64,000 nt of DNA from UBA830 sp038146925 (GCA_038146925.1 JAYQSP010000001.1:186001-250000), one strand, 5' to 3'. Shown: positions 45,561 through 54,541, counted from the first letter of the stretch. The notes: generated by a model not told the origin, from the sequence alone. A program made the numbers and translations.

Positions 45561-46525
45561 ATGGCAAGTATACGAAAACGCGGCAACAAATGGCACGTCC
45601 AGGTGAGGCGTGGCGGACAATCCTGTACGCGATCCTTCTCTCTTAAATCCGATGCAGAACAGTGGGCTCGGAAACGTGAGCGAGACATCGATACAGAAGA
45701 ATTTAGTTCGTCCTCCGAACAGCTTTCCTCTCTGACATTGGGGAGCCTGCTTGATCGATATCAACGTGAGGTTCTCCCCAGAAAACGCAGTGCCGGGTCC
45801 GTTGAGACATACATGATCAAGCGATACCTCAACCACCGAATGTCGAGGTTGAGATTGAAAGATCTACGCCCAGAGATTGTGAACAAATATAAGGAGGAAA
45901 GGCTCTCTCAAGTTCAAGAGGGCACTCTCCTCCGCGAGCTTGGCGTATTGAGACATTGTCTAGAAGTCGCTCGGAAGGACTGGGGGATTCCCTCCGAGAC
46001 AATCCAGTTGCAGGTATCAGAATGCCCGCCGGGTCGAAATCCCGCTCGAGAAGGATCGGAGAAGAGGAACTACGTGCCCTTGAGGCCGCATCTGCCCATC
46101 CTCGGATATGGCTTATTATCTCGCTGGCGCTCGAAACAGGAATGAGACGTGGCGAAATCGCTGCGATGCAATGGGATCACATCGATTGGACAAATGAGAC
46201 ACTGCATATTCCAGACACGAAGAACGGATATGCAAGAACAATCCCCCTGACATCCGCGGCGATCAGGATCCTCAGAGAAATACCAGAAGCTGAAAAGCCC
46301 GTGTTCGGGATGACCGGGAATGCGATCCGGCTTGCTTGGGAAAGACTGAAGAAGAAGGCTGGTGTCACGGACCTGCGTTTCCACGACCTGCGTCATGAAG
46401 CCATAAGTCGGTTCTTTGAGATGGGTCTTTCAGTGCCGGAGGTCGCACTCATCAGCGGTCATAGAGACCCTCGGATGTTATTTCGTTACACGCACCTCAA
46501 GGCACAACAGGTCGGGAAAAACTGA
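45561..46525 (+). pseudogene. Tyrosine-type site-specific integrase, frameshifted
   Basis: Integrase of the island, normally about 320 residues. ATG 45561 is preceded by GGAG. The N-terminal arm-binding and core-binding part (LTLGSLLDRYQREVLPRKRSAG, then LRELGVLRHCLEVARKDWGIP) is in one frame; from about 45990-45995 homology continues one frame over (LRDNPVAGIRMPAG), consistent with loss of one C from a C-run. The catalytic domain is complete in the second frame: Arg in LETGMRRGEIAAM, HDLRHEA, ISGHRDP and the Tyr in FRYTHLKAQQ. If the shift is real the enzyme is dead and the island cannot excise itself. Confidence 0.88.
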
Positions 46526-46756
46526 GAGGTGAGCGTATTTAGCCAAAGGCCGTATCCACAACTGAAGCAGCCGTTATCTGCTCACTAACTGTTGGATAAA
46601 TTCTGCCGGCGAGACTAGGGGGAGGGCCCCACTCCAGAGGCTCACATTATTATTTACCCTCGTTTGCACATGGGAAGAGATTTGAGTCATCCCACCCTGA
46701 CGGCGACGCGAAAAACACTTTGCTCACTGTTACTCAATACGATGAACAAGAGTGAA
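46526..46756. other. Intergenic region before the repressor
   Basis: About 230 bp between integrase and the XRE promoter. No gene with a start signal or family similarity is visible; a minus-strand frame at 46734-46964 is only the shadow of the repressor. No hairpin terminator stands out. Confidence 0.4.
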
Positions 46757-46788
46757 TTGAATAGTATATACATATAGTATACACTATA
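46757..46788 (+). promoter_or_regulatory. Promoter and palindromic operator of the XRE-ImmA unit
   Basis: A candidate -35 TTGAAT (46757-46762) and -10 TACACT (46780-46785) are 17 bp apart. Overlapping the -10 is TATAGT-ATAC-ACTATA (46773-46788), a perfect 6-bp dyad that contains the 8-mer AGTATACA seen upstream of two other island units. Probably the autoregulatory operator of the XRE repressor. Confidence 0.55.
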
Positions 46789-46818
46789 AGCTGTGATGAT
46801 AGTGAAACGGGCGACAGA

Positions 46819-47208
46819 ATGAGTTTAGGCGAAACGATAAAAGCTCTACGTGAAGAGAAGCGTCTGAGCATGCGCGGGTTGGCAAAAGCCGTTGATGTCT
46901 CTCCCATGCATATATCGAATATCGAAAAAGGTTTTACTAAAGGTAGTTCGGAGCTCATCGCCAAAATAGCGAGAGCGCTTGAGACGGACGTCGATAGTCT
47001 GCTTCACATCGCAGATAGAGTGGACCCGGAAGTCGTCGAAGTCATTCAACAGAACCCTAAGGCTGTTCCCAGTTTCCTGAGATCAGCCAAAGGTCTCTCC
47101 GCGGATGATTGGGAAAAAATGCAAGCCTATCTGGAGAAGTTGAAGAAGGGCGGAAAGTCCGGTGGGAAGGGGAAGAAAAAGCCCAAGGCGAAAAAGAGTG
47201 GGAAATAA
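46819..47208 (+). CDS. XRE-family transcriptional regulator
   Basis: 129 residues. N-terminal Cro/CI helix-turn-helix (about 5-62): MSLGETIKALREEKRLSMRG, recognition region VDVSPMHISNIEKG, and LIAKIARALETDVDSLLHIA. The C-terminus (from about 105) is very Lys/Gly-rich (KKGGKSGGKGKKKPKAKKSG), perhaps a nonspecific DNA-binding tail. The next gene, an ImmA-type protease, overlaps its end. The pair resembles ImmR/ImmA of ICEBs1, in which the protease destroys the repressor on induction. It is intact and probably represses the island. Confidence 0.9.
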   Translation: MSLGETIKALREEKRLSMRGLAKAVDVSPMHISNIEKGFTKGSSELIAKIARALETDVDSLLHIADRVDPEVVEVIQQNPKAVPSFLRSAKGLSADDWEKMQAYLEKLKKGGKSGGKGKKKPKAKKSGK

Positions 47209-47887
47209 GCCTTACCCTTTGCTCACAGACGCAGAGATAGAGGACGCGGCTAATGGACTTTACTTGGATTATCATAGAGCTAGTGAAACTGTTCCGCTGG
47301 CTAACAATCTCCCCGTTCTAGTCGAGGACATCGCTGAGCATTTTCTGGGCTACGAAATAGACTTCTCGGAGACTGGAATATTCGCGGACCCTGATGTCCT
47401 GGGCGGCATCGATTTCGAGCAGAAAAAAATTTATGTGAATACATCGGTTGCGGACCATGAAGGTCGCTACAGCTTCACGGTCGCCCATGAAATCGGTCAT
47501 CACGTCCTGCATAGAGATCGCTACCTGCAGAATGCAGCCGAAAGCGAGAATAATATTCTTTGTCGGGACACGGGCGAGAAACCTCGGATAGAGGTTGAGG
47601 CAGACCGGTTCGCAGCAGCACTTTTAATGCCTGCGGAAATTCTCAAAGAGGCTGTCGGACAGAGAAGCAGGCATGTCAAAACGGTTGGTCAGGCTAGGGC
47701 GTTAGCCAACCACCTGATCACTGAATGCGGGTTCGACAATGTATCGAACTCGGCAATGATAAATCGCATGAGAGACCTCAGGCTTCTCGAGAAAAACATC
47801 CCTTATCAGGGTGCAAAATCCCGAAACACCTATGCCCCGCCCTCCGTGATCGGCATCCTGCGGAATGCCCTGAGGAAATGGCTTTGA
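47198..47887 (+). CDS. ImmA/IrrE-family zinc metallo-endopeptidase
   Basis: About 229 residues. The zinc site HEIGH (HExxH, about residues 97-101) lies in YSFTVAHEIGHHVLH, and the third ligand region is RIEVEADRFAAALLMPAEIL, the ExxA..F..LLMP pattern of the family (COG2856). Both possible starts are GTG: 47198 gives an 11-bp overlap with the repressor gene and is preferred; 47162 would add 12 basic residues read from the Lys-rich tail in another frame. Predicted to cleave the neighbouring XRE repressor. Confidence 0.88.
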   Translation: MGNKPYPLLTDAEIEDAANGLYLDYHRASETVPLANNLPVLVEDIAEHFLGYEIDFSETGIFADPDVLGGIDFEQKKIYVNTSVADHEGRYSFTVAHEIGHHVLHRDRYLQNAAESENNILCRDTGEKPRIEVEADRFAAALLMPAEILKEAVGQRSRHVKTVGQARALANHLITECGFDNVSNSAMINRMRDLRLLEKNIPYQGAKSRNTYAPPSVIGILRNALRKWL

Positions 47888-47918
47888 GCTAATCCCTGGT
47901 TTATCGCCCGAGATAGCG

Positions 47919-48215
47919 TTGCATCCACATGTATGCGCGATAGAGGGTTACTGGGCGCATTACCAGGAGGCACACGCCGAGCGCCATCAATACCCCTCTC
48001 CGCGCCAGTTTATTCGCGAGTTTGTTGATCATCTGACCACAGATCCTCGGTCACGCCGGGTCTTCAGCGAATACTTATGCAGTTTCAAAATCGGCATCGA
48101 ACGTTGGCGTCTCACTAGAAGAGCTCGGACCACAGAAACAGCGATGACAACACTAGAAAGAGAACACGATCCTGTGGCGGCCAAGCTCTCCAGAACGCTC
48201 CCATTATCATTTTGA
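47919..48215 (+). CDS. Possible small hypothetical protein
   Basis: Open frame of 98 codons starting at TTG 47919, with no convincing ribosome-binding site. The segment IEGYWAHYQEAHAERHQYPS followed by RQFIREFVDHLTTDPRSRRVF looks protein-like with plausible helices, but the C-terminus is less so. It could be a genuine short gene, a decayed remnant, or noncoding sequence. No family recognised. Confidence 0.25.
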   Translation: MHPHVCAIEGYWAHYQEAHAERHQYPSPRQFIREFVDHLTTDPRSRRVFSEYLCSFKIGIERWRLTRRARTTETAMTTLEREHDPVAAKLSRTLPLSF

Positions 48216-48268
48216 ACATCTCTAAATCCTTCTGAGTGATGAAAAACGACGTAGGTGTATATAACATG

Positions 48269-48295
48269 TTGACACGTGTCAATAGACAGTATACA
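48269..48295 (+). promoter_or_regulatory. Promoter/operator region of the DUF763 unit
   Basis: A perfect 14-bp palindrome TTGACACGTGTCAA (48269-48282) includes a consensus -35, TTGACA; 15 bp further is TATACA, a possible -10 with slightly short spacing. The 8-mer AGTATACA (48288-48295), also present at the XRE and primase promoters, overlaps this -10. A good Shine-Dalgarno AAGGAG (48341-48346) precedes the DUF763 start. Confidence 0.5.
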
Positions 48296-48353
48296 TCCTC
48301 ACTCCGCTGTCATGCGGCGGCGCTACATCACATAGAAACGAAGGAGATGAATA

Positions 48354-49591
48354 ATGATTAGTGCAGGTGCAATCGGGATGCCCCTCCATTTCGGGAAGGT
48401 CCCCAATTTCCTCTCAGAGCGTATGGGAAGGATGGGAGATGCGATCATCGAGTCCATCCTCGACAACTATGGAAAGTCTGAGGTCCTCACGCGTATGTCT
48501 GATCCCAACTGGTTTCAGGCATTCGGGGCGGTGACTGGAATGCATTGGAATTCATCCGGTGTAACGGCTGTGCTGCTCGGTGCGCTGAAACGTCGAATGA
48601 ACCAGAAGGCACATGAGACCGGTATCTACATCCTCGGTGGGAAGGGGAAAGCTGCCTACTCCACCGAGAAACAGATTGGTCGGGTAGCAGAGACCCTGAG
48701 CCTGCCTGGTCCAGAGTTGTCGAAGTCATCAAGGCTGACGAAACGCGTTGACAACAATGCAGTTCAGGATGGGTTCGATCTGTATCAGCAGTACTTCATC
48801 CTCTCAGATGAGGGCGAGTGGGCTGCAATGACACAGGGGATGAATCGAAAGACGCGGAGAGCGCGTCGATACCACTGGCATTCTCCGACTGTCCGCTCAT
48901 TCGGTAGCGAACCTCACTCAGGCATCATGGGTCTCGAAGACCAGAAGGTGCTGAACCTCGTTGATCCTGATGCGGAGAACCTCCGAAACAATATAGTTGA
49001 ACTCACGAAGGAAAAGCCTTCGGAGATCGTGAAAGCCGTGCGGAGCGCGGATTTGCCCGATCGCCACGATGTCCGAAAAGAGGATATCAACATGGCCAGG
49101 TTGGCGTCAGTTCTGGACCTCGCCTACAACCGGGATATCGAGAATTTCGAAGAGCTGATCGATCTTCACGGTGTTGGGCCGAGAACTCTGAAAGCGCTCG
49201 CGATGGCGAGTGAGGTCATCCATGGTGACGCAACACGTTTCGATGATCCGGCCCGGTTCTCATTCGCTGTGGGTGGGAAAGACGGGCGTCCTCACCTATC
49301 GATACGAAAGCATTCGATGAGACCGTCGAGATGCTCCAGAACAGTGTCGATAGGTCGAAAATGGGTGATGAGGACAAATCTTCTGCTCTGAAACGGCTGC
49401 ATAAAATGGCCGTGAACGGGGAGACTAAGGGTAGTCCCATCGATTTTCTACAGGACCTCATCGACCAGGAATGGAGCCACGCTGAGAATTCCGGCGGGAA
49501 AACATTCATGGGTGATGTTGTGAAGGGTCTGACCCGGAAAATTATGGATACCCAGAACCCGGTTCTCTACGGGAAAAAAGCTGATGACTAG
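48354..49591 (+). pseudogene. DUF763 protein with C-terminal helix-hairpin-helix, single frameshift
   Basis: About 412 codons in two frames. The family pattern is clear: AIGMPLHFGKVPNFLSERMG, LTRMSDPNWFQAFGAVTGMHWNSSGVTAVLLGALK, GIYILGGKGKAA, NNAVQDGFDLYQQYFILSDEGEWAAMTQGMN, and RRYHWHSPTVRSF. FEELIDLHGVGPRTLKALAMASEVIHGD is a helix-hairpin-helix motif that suggests DNA binding. At 49295-49297 the frame shifts by one base; restoring one C gives GGKDGRPHPIDTKAFDETVEML and continues to the stop at 49591. DUF763 is known mainly from archaea; function unknown. The stop overlaps the radical SAM start by 8 bp. Confidence 0.82.
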
Positions 49592-50342
49592 TCGGGGATA
49601 TGACCCGATTGCTCTGGCGGCGGCCACCGAAAAGGTGGTCGTCGACGGGGCCCGTCGGAAGTATGTGCAGCTCGGTAGACCGCTGCGGTTCTATGGGGGC
49701 ACTACGAGTGCCACCGAGGTCGGCTGCAATCTTCGCTGTAAATTCTGCTTCAGTGACAAACCAGTGTGGAAACCGAAGAAGACCGGGAAGTTCTACACAC
49801 CTGAAGAGGTCTTCGAAGGGCTCGCCAGGTCAGCGCGGAAGCATGGTCACAAAATCATCTCGGCGTCTGCGTCTGAGGGCACCATCGGTCGCGAGCACCT
49901 CTTGAAACTCCTCGATCTCGTCGAGGATAGTGAGTTCGTCTACGTACTGGAGACCAACGGCATGACCCTCGGGAATGATCTGGACTATGTCAGGGCGCTC
50001 AAGCAGTACACCCGCCTCCACGTACGGGTGTCTATAAAAGGAGATAGTCCCGAGCAGTATCATGAGCTCACAGGCGCCGACCCAGACAGCTACGAACTAC
50101 CCTACAGGGCGCTCCAGAATCTCATAGATGAAGGCATCTCCTGCAACGCGTGCCTGATGGCGTCGTTCTCCGATGATGAGGGTATTCAGAGGGTGCAGAC
50201 GCGGCTCTTCGAGATACATCCGGGCATTCTGAAATCACTCGAGATCGAGAAGATCACACTATTTCCGAAAGTCAGAGAGCGGTTACAAGACAGTGAGCTG
50301 CACCCAAAGAGAGTGCGGCAAATCAGGAGAGGTCGAAAATGA
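49584..50342 (+). CDS. Radical SAM protein coupled to DUF763
   Basis: 252 residues. The [4Fe-4S] binding motif CxxxCxxC is C48-C52-C55 in VGCNLRCKFCFSDKP. Before it is RFYGGTTSATE, and later come the radical SAM glycine-rich/strand elements KIISASASEGTIG, FVYVLETNGMTLG and LHVRVSIKGDSPEQYHELTG. No auxiliary-cluster (SPASM) cysteines are apparent after residue 170. The N-terminal pattern resembles archaeal radical SAM proteins. The frame is intact. It starts within the end of the DUF763 gene (ATGACTAG) and overlaps the next small ORF by ATGA, so the cassette appears translationally coupled. Confidence 0.88.
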   Translation: MTSRGYDPIALAAATEKVVVDGARRKYVQLGRPLRFYGGTTSATEVGCNLRCKFCFSDKPVWKPKKTGKFYTPEEVFEGLARSARKHGHKIISASASEGTIGREHLLKLLDLVEDSEFVYVLETNGMTLGNDLDYVRALKQYTRLHVRVSIKGDSPEQYHELTGADPDSYELPYRALQNLIDEGISCNACLMASFSDDEGIQRVQTRLFEIHPGILKSLEIEKITLFPKVRERLQDSELHPKRVRQIRRGRK

Positions 50343-50515
50343 AAAAACGCAGAGACCGGCACCAGCCAGGATATCTCGAGCGATTATGTAAGCACATCCA
50401 TGAAAAGTTATATCCATCGCTTACTACAGAACGGCGGGCAAAGATTGAGGAGGATTTGAAGAGGAACCGAAACTTCGCAATCAAGCGGTGGCGTGGGTTG
50501 GAAAATATCTTCTAG
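50339..50515 (+). CDS. Small basic protein in the DUF763-radical SAM cassette
   Basis: 58 codons, MKKRRDRHQPGYLERLCKHI at the start and RRAKIEEDLKRNRNFAIKRW near the end, strongly basic and helical, no membrane segment. Its ATG overlaps the radical SAM stop as ATGA, which is the main evidence that it is translated. No family recognised. A substrate or adaptor of the radical SAM enzyme is a possibility, without direct support. Two bp separate its stop from the next start. Confidence 0.55.
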   Translation: MKKRRDRHQPGYLERLCKHIHEKLYPSLTTERRAKIEEDLKRNRNFAIKRWRGLENIF

Positions 50516-50517
50516 AT

Positions 50518-50865
50518 ATGCCCACTAAAGAAGAGCTTGAAAGGGGTTTCGTAGATTCCAGCCTCACCGCAGTGAACTTAGAGGATGACCGCAGGAAATT
50601 GAGGATACGCTTCGTGATATGGGCGTGCCTCCTCACTCTACTAATCGTCTTTGCGTGGTCCGTAGCGGCATGGCTGCTGGGAGGACTGTTCTTGATGGTC
50701 GAATTTTGGAAATACGGTTGCCAGGCCGTAAGAAAGAAGGGCTACCCGGATTGGGAACCAGGATCGATGACGGGCTGGTTGTTCATGCTCATAATTTTAG
50801 AGAGCTTTTACATCGGGATCGCAGCACTGATTTACAACTCATTTTTAATTCCAAAATTCAGATAG
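50518..50865 (+). CDS. Small membrane protein at the end of the cassette
   Basis: 115 residues. After a charged N-terminus (MPTKEELERGFVDSSLTAVN) come a hydrophobic stretch of about 35 residues (IWACLLTLLIVFAWSVAAWL onward, enough for one or two helices) and a second near the C-terminus (WLFMLIILESFYIGIAALIY). It starts 2 bp after the preceding small gene. No family recognised. An extremely AT-rich tract follows the stop, marking the cassette end. Confidence 0.6.
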   Translation: MPTKEELERGFVDSSLTAVNLEDDRRKLRIRFVIWACLLTLLIVFAWSVAAWLLGGLFLMVEFWKYGCQAVRKKGYPDWEPGSMTGWLFMLIILESFYIGIAALIYNSFLIPKFR

Positions 50866-50999
50866 ATTAAAAATAAATAAATAAACTTTACTTCTAAAAT
50901 TTTTGAACGAGAAAATAAATAAATGTTATAAAATATTATTAATTTTTTATTTTTATTTATATATTGTAAATAATTTTATATTTTTTCTGCCCTAAAATT
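50866..50999. other. Extremely AT-rich 130-bp tract
   Basis: Almost only A and T, with repeated AAATAAATAAA, TTTTTATTTTTATTTATATATT and similar runs. No coding capacity. The composition is unlike anything else in the window. It could be a binding site for a xenogeneic silencer, an unwinding region or a former junction between island modules. Confidence 0.6.
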
Positions 51000-52470
51000 T
51001 TGTCATCCCGAAAAAAAACTATTACAACTGCCCGGTTACAGAAGGACTCTGCGCATGGCCAGCTTCGAATTTTCAAAATCCCCTCGATAGAGGTGCGACG
51101 CTTAGCCGACGCGGGTGCATTGGATGCTAGCAAGCATAAGAAAGTTTTCGAAAATACTCTGCCGGAAGCTCTCTCAAAAGCTGAGGAAAGATATATTGTT
51201 TTTCACAGCGCGGAGAGAGAGAAGGCTCAGCAGGCGTCTGACGGCGTTGCAGAAAACCGCCGACGAATGTTCTGCAAAGGTAGAGACGCAGAATTTCGCC
51301 AACAAGGTCAAAACGAATTGTGTCGAGTTCTATAACTTCGATTTCGAAGGAAAATTTACTCGTATCAACTCTAGACTCAGTTTTTCGGCAAAGGAACGAC
51401 GCCCTTGTGACATTTATGAATTTCCGCGGTTACGCGGCACTGCCAACTAGAGCGGATATCGTTCCATGGAAAATATGGCTATGGATTTTGGGCTTATTTG
51501 TGCTCGAAGCGATGCTGAATGCCTTTCTCTTCATGAATGTGGCAGGATTCATCGGGGCGCTGGCGCTCACAACTGCTCAATCTTTATAAAATATTGGGAC
51601 ATCATTCTCGGTTGGTCGATGGGCAATTAGCGGCTTTCTATCATCCGCGCCTTCCATTGCGGATTTGTGTTTTCGGGCTCTGGGCACTGCACGCCCTGTT
51701 CGTCGTGGCTGAATTTGAGTTTGGGCCTTTTTAGGCAGCTATGATGAAGCCTCAAAATAACGTCGATATTTGGTCGGGTACCGAGGGAATAGATTTCCTC
51801 AAGCAGGCCGTTATGCCGTTCAATCATCTATCTGGATTTTGACGTTCAGTCGATGGTCGTAGCATTGGTTGGATTTGTTTTGCCATGGCTTCCTCAATGA
51901 AAGGATATTTTGCTGATGATCCACGCCCTGGATTTGGCGTGAACTATCGAGGAGCGAAGAAAGAAAGAAATAGAGACTGCTTTTCAGGAACTACGCAATG
52001 CTTGGAATGCTCAGATTACATTAACGCGCAGCAATACCCAGTTACTTGAACAAGAGGCGATAGATGCCGCTCAAGATCGAGCGCACAACCTTAACCTGAT
52101 GGAAAAAATTGTGGTCGATTGGGAAGCGCTGATCGATACGATGGAAGAGTCCATGCAAGACAGGATTAGTGCCTACTTCAATGCATACAACTCTGTTTCC
52201 GCTGAGCGTGCGGAAATACCACAACACAAGCTCTTCAAAGAAAATGAGTCCAGTGCAGCGATTGTGTTTAAAGATGCTATTCAATATGTCGTGAGTGACA
52301 ATGAACGTCAGGCTTCTTTGCATACTCAACAAGCGGAAATCCGAAACGCTGCTAAAGAATTATTCAGAGAAATCGACAAATACGCCGAACAGGGAACGAA
52401 GAGGATTGCGGAATTTGCGACCAAGTACCCATCCAGCCCCCTTGGCTTGAAAGGAAATGCAGATGTCTAA
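51000..52470 (+). pseudogene. Decayed membrane protein with cytoplasmic coiled coil
   Basis: Protein-like sequence continues through all three plus frames with several shifts and stops. Pieces in order: SIEVRRLADAGALDASKHKK (frame of 51000), ALQKTADECSAKVETQNFAN (about 51240-51390), ALVTFMNFRGYAALPTRADI then WKIWLWILGLFVLEAMLNAF (about 51390-51589, TM segments), RLPLRICVFGLWALHALFVV (about 51645-51734), NNVDIWSGTEGIDFLKQAVM (51755-51840), GYFADDPRPGFG, and a long charged coiled-coil tail open from 51943 to 52470 (TIEERRKKEIETAFQEL onward). The original was probably near 490 residues. The last part (ATG 52099) could be expressed as a 123-residue fragment. Family not named with certainty. Confidence 0.65.
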
Positions 52471-52518
52471 ATTCCTGGCGGCATACCTCGATTATAGTAG
52501 TTTATATTCGCACAACCA

Positions 52519-53095
52519 GTGAACTTGCCTGATAAAGCGCCCCGGTTCCGGCGCCTCATCAAATGCCTTTCATGCGAGGGTAAAACGATGTCATCGGCGG
52601 CCACTGCCATTTTAATCGATGCGACAGACGGTCTTACCCCAGGGCAGGTTGCTTTTGTATCAGATAACTTCGTTAAAACACTGACATGGGAAAATGAAAA
52701 CGACGCAATTTCAATTATTGCGCTTCACGATGAACCACTTCAGTTAATGACAAAAAAGACGTTTTGTGCCCCAAAGCCAAATAAAAAAATTGATATGGTT
52801 ACCGACCCGGTGGCGAAGATAAAAGCGAGGAATCGTGGTTTTCGCCGCTCTCTGCAAAAGGCTTCAAAGAGGTCGTCAGCCACTATAAATCGAAGGGCAA
52901 CGCTAAAAATACACTTCTAATCGAAGCGACCGCTGAAATTTACAGAAACGCCAGGTACAGCTTCAAGCATGCCCAGAAGCGAAACCTCGTCATCGTGAGT
53001 GATCTTTATCAAAGTTCAGAAATTCTTCTCGTTCTTCAAAATCTGCAAGTCGAAAAAACTTTTCGCATCACGACCGCTCACCTGTCCGACTTTTA
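52519..53095 (+). pseudogene. Decayed VWA-like protein
   Basis: A likely start is ATG 52588 after GAGGG. The first frame reads TAILIDATDGLTPGQVAFVS, resembling the Asp-x-Thr-x-x metal-site opening of a von Willebrand A-like fold (LIDATDGLT), then ISIIALHDEPLQL and CAPKPNKKIDMVTDPVAKIK. Near 52850 the frame changes and the next part, FKEVVSHYKSKGNAKNTLLI, IEATAEIYRNARYSF and NLVIVSDLYQSSE, continues the domain to a stop at 53093. The pattern is like conserved VWA-like proteins with a CNPG-type block, here CAPK. It directly follows the decayed coiled-coil membrane gene, so the two were probably partners. Confidence 0.6.
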
Positions 53096-53127
53096 AGCAG
53101 TCAGTGAAGGACAACTCGATTTGGAAA

Positions 53128-53364
53128 CTATGTCCAGAAGGCGGCCCTAAACACAAAGTCCGATGAGTCTCTATCTATTATTTGAATGTTAATGGGCGGG
53201 TTGATCGTTCCGCTGAACGTTGGTGGACCCAGTATTTTGCCGAAGCCGGACTGCCAGCGAAGCAGTTGGACATCATTCCGGAATTGCAGCGGTGATTGCT
53301 TGTCCTTGATTAGCAGCGCATGCAGTTCATCTTCTGACATCAACGGCAACTTCACTGGCTGCAA
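53128..53364 (-). CDS. Possible small hypothetical protein
   Basis: Up to 78 codons from TTG, or 70 from an internal ATG (MSEDELHALLIKDKQSPLQF). No membrane or signal segment. The sequence looks protein-like, follows a small membrane-protein ORF by 5 bp on the same strand, and has no recognisable family. Weak support. Confidence 0.3.
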   Translation of the reverse strand: MQPVKLPLMSEDELHALLIKDKQSPLQFRNDVQLLRWQSGFGKILGPPTFSGTINPPINIQIIDRDSSDFVFRAAFWT

Positions 53365-53369
53365 TGGGC

Positions 53370-53555
53370 TTATCGGCGCGCCCTATTTTTTTGTTTCTCA
53401 TGTCGCCACAAAAAGAAAAATAATGCGATCAAGCTAGGCTGGATGATAACAAAAATAAGGATATTGGCGAGATTATAGCCCATCCCCGTTACGTCACCGA
53501 TCACTCTGAGAATCTCGACACAAATCCAAAAAAGCTGATCAATGACCTCTTGCAC
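53370..53555 (-). CDS. Possible small membrane protein
   Basis: 61 residues with one long hydrophobic segment, LANILIFVIIQPSLIALFFF, followed by a basic tail (WRHEKQKNRARR). The N-terminal half is amphipathic (MQEVIDQLFWICVEILRVIG). Positive-inside reasoning puts the C-terminus in the cytoplasm. Same strand as the SNase-like gene about 80 bp upstream. No family named. Confidence 0.42.
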   Translation of the reverse strand: MQEVIDQLFWICVEILRVIGDVTGMGYNLANILIFVIIQPSLIALFFFLWRHEKQKNRARR

Positions 53556-53632
53556 AAGGGTCCCCCTTCGAGATTATTCTGAAATCATAAAAGTAGCGCC
53601 CGCCATTTAGGCTTCTGGTGGCTACAGCAACT

Positions 53633-54085
53633 TCACTTTGCAAGACAATATCTCGGTAGCTTAATTCTGGATTTTGCTGAGTCTCTATCCAGAGCTTCAT
53701 AACGTCTTTTAGAGTATCTTGGGCAATCACGGGCTAAGCCTTGTTTAATCAACAATGCGCCGATGTCTTCACCATTCAAAAAACAAACTGCTACGAAGCG
53801 ATCGTATGTCTTGGGACCCTTGAGATTGCAGCTCACTAGTTTCCCGTAGACGAGGTCTCTCATGAATTTTTTTGATTCTTTACCTAAGCGTTCACGGATT
53901 TCTGGTGCCGATACCCCTTCCAATCGTATGGGAACAGGCCCGACTTTGATCGTGTCTCCATCACGAATATGAGTGACCTTCCCCGATAACGTCGAGGTAC
54001 CCTCTCCCGCCGCCGTCGCATCGGGGTTTACGATAGCGAGGGCAACCACCAGCCCAATCACGAAGTAGTTGGCTCTATATGTCAC
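53633..54085 (-). CDS. Thermonuclease (SNase-like) family protein
   Basis: 150 residues. Signal peptide MTYRANYFVIGLVVALAIVN to about TAAG, so exported. The SNase core reads GKVTHIRDGDTIKVGPVPIRLEGVSAPE; the Arg and Glu of the active site are present, but the Ca-binding Asp usual in GIDAPE is Ser (GVSAPE). TYDRFVAVCFLNGEDIGALLIKQGLARDCPRYSKRRY completes the fold. It may be an active nuclease with altered metal use or a noncatalytic SNase-like protein. Frame intact. Confidence 0.85.
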   Translation of the reverse strand: MTYRANYFVIGLVVALAIVNPDATAAGEGTSTLSGKVTHIRDGDTIKVGPVPIRLEGVSAPEIRERLGKESKKFMRDLVYGKLVSCNLKGPKTYDRFVAVCFLNGEDIGALLIKQGLARDCPRYSKRRYEALDRDSAKSRIKLPRYCLAK

Positions 54086-54187
54086 TGTTACACAGCTCCG
54101 CTCGCGGTGGTTCTTGGGTGCGTGATAATTTCATTTTCATTTACTGAGTGTTCGCTGTTGCCCCTGATGCTTTCCAACCTTACTTAA

Positions 54188-54397
54188 TTAATGGTGAGAA
54201 TGCGGCGAGGGTAAGGAGGGCATCGTGGGGGGCATAGTCGGGGCGGACATCGAGTTATGTCGTTTGACATAGTGATTATATTGCTGGCGATCGTGGTCGA
54301 TAAAAATCTGGAGGGCCTGAGCGAAACGATCAGGATTACAAGCAGAGACAAAAAGCCCAATGGCAAGAAACCCCGTTAAAGACAGCAAGTACTTCAC
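54188..54397 (-). CDS. Small lipoprotein
   Basis: 69 residues. MKYLLSLTGFLAIGLFVSAC is a compact lipoprotein signal peptide with the lipobox cysteine at residue 20. The mature part (NPDRFAQALQIFIDHDRQQY) is short and ends in a Pro/Met/Ser/His-rich tail. Function unknown. Just upstream of and on the same strand as the SNase-like gene, with about 100 bp between. Confidence 0.65.
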   Translation of the reverse strand: MKYLLSLTGFLAIGLFVSACNPDRFAQALQIFIDHDRQQYNHYVKRHNSMSAPTMPPTMPSLPSPHSHH

Positions 54398-54541
54398 GAC
54401 AAAATTCCCGGAGCCATCAATTCCTGATTTTCCTCAACGCCGTTCAAAGATACCGAGAGTGTAGCGGCAAATTTGTCATCGGTATGGCATTAGATATTTG
54501 AATTTACCCAATCTCTCTCGAAGAAGCTGGAAACTGAGCTC

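Noticed and set aside
53539..53730. 63-codon minus-strand frame overlapping the SNase 3' end
   Set aside because: The SNase frame there is supported by the family C-terminus (RDCPRYS); the overlap of about 100 bp makes the second frame unlikely.
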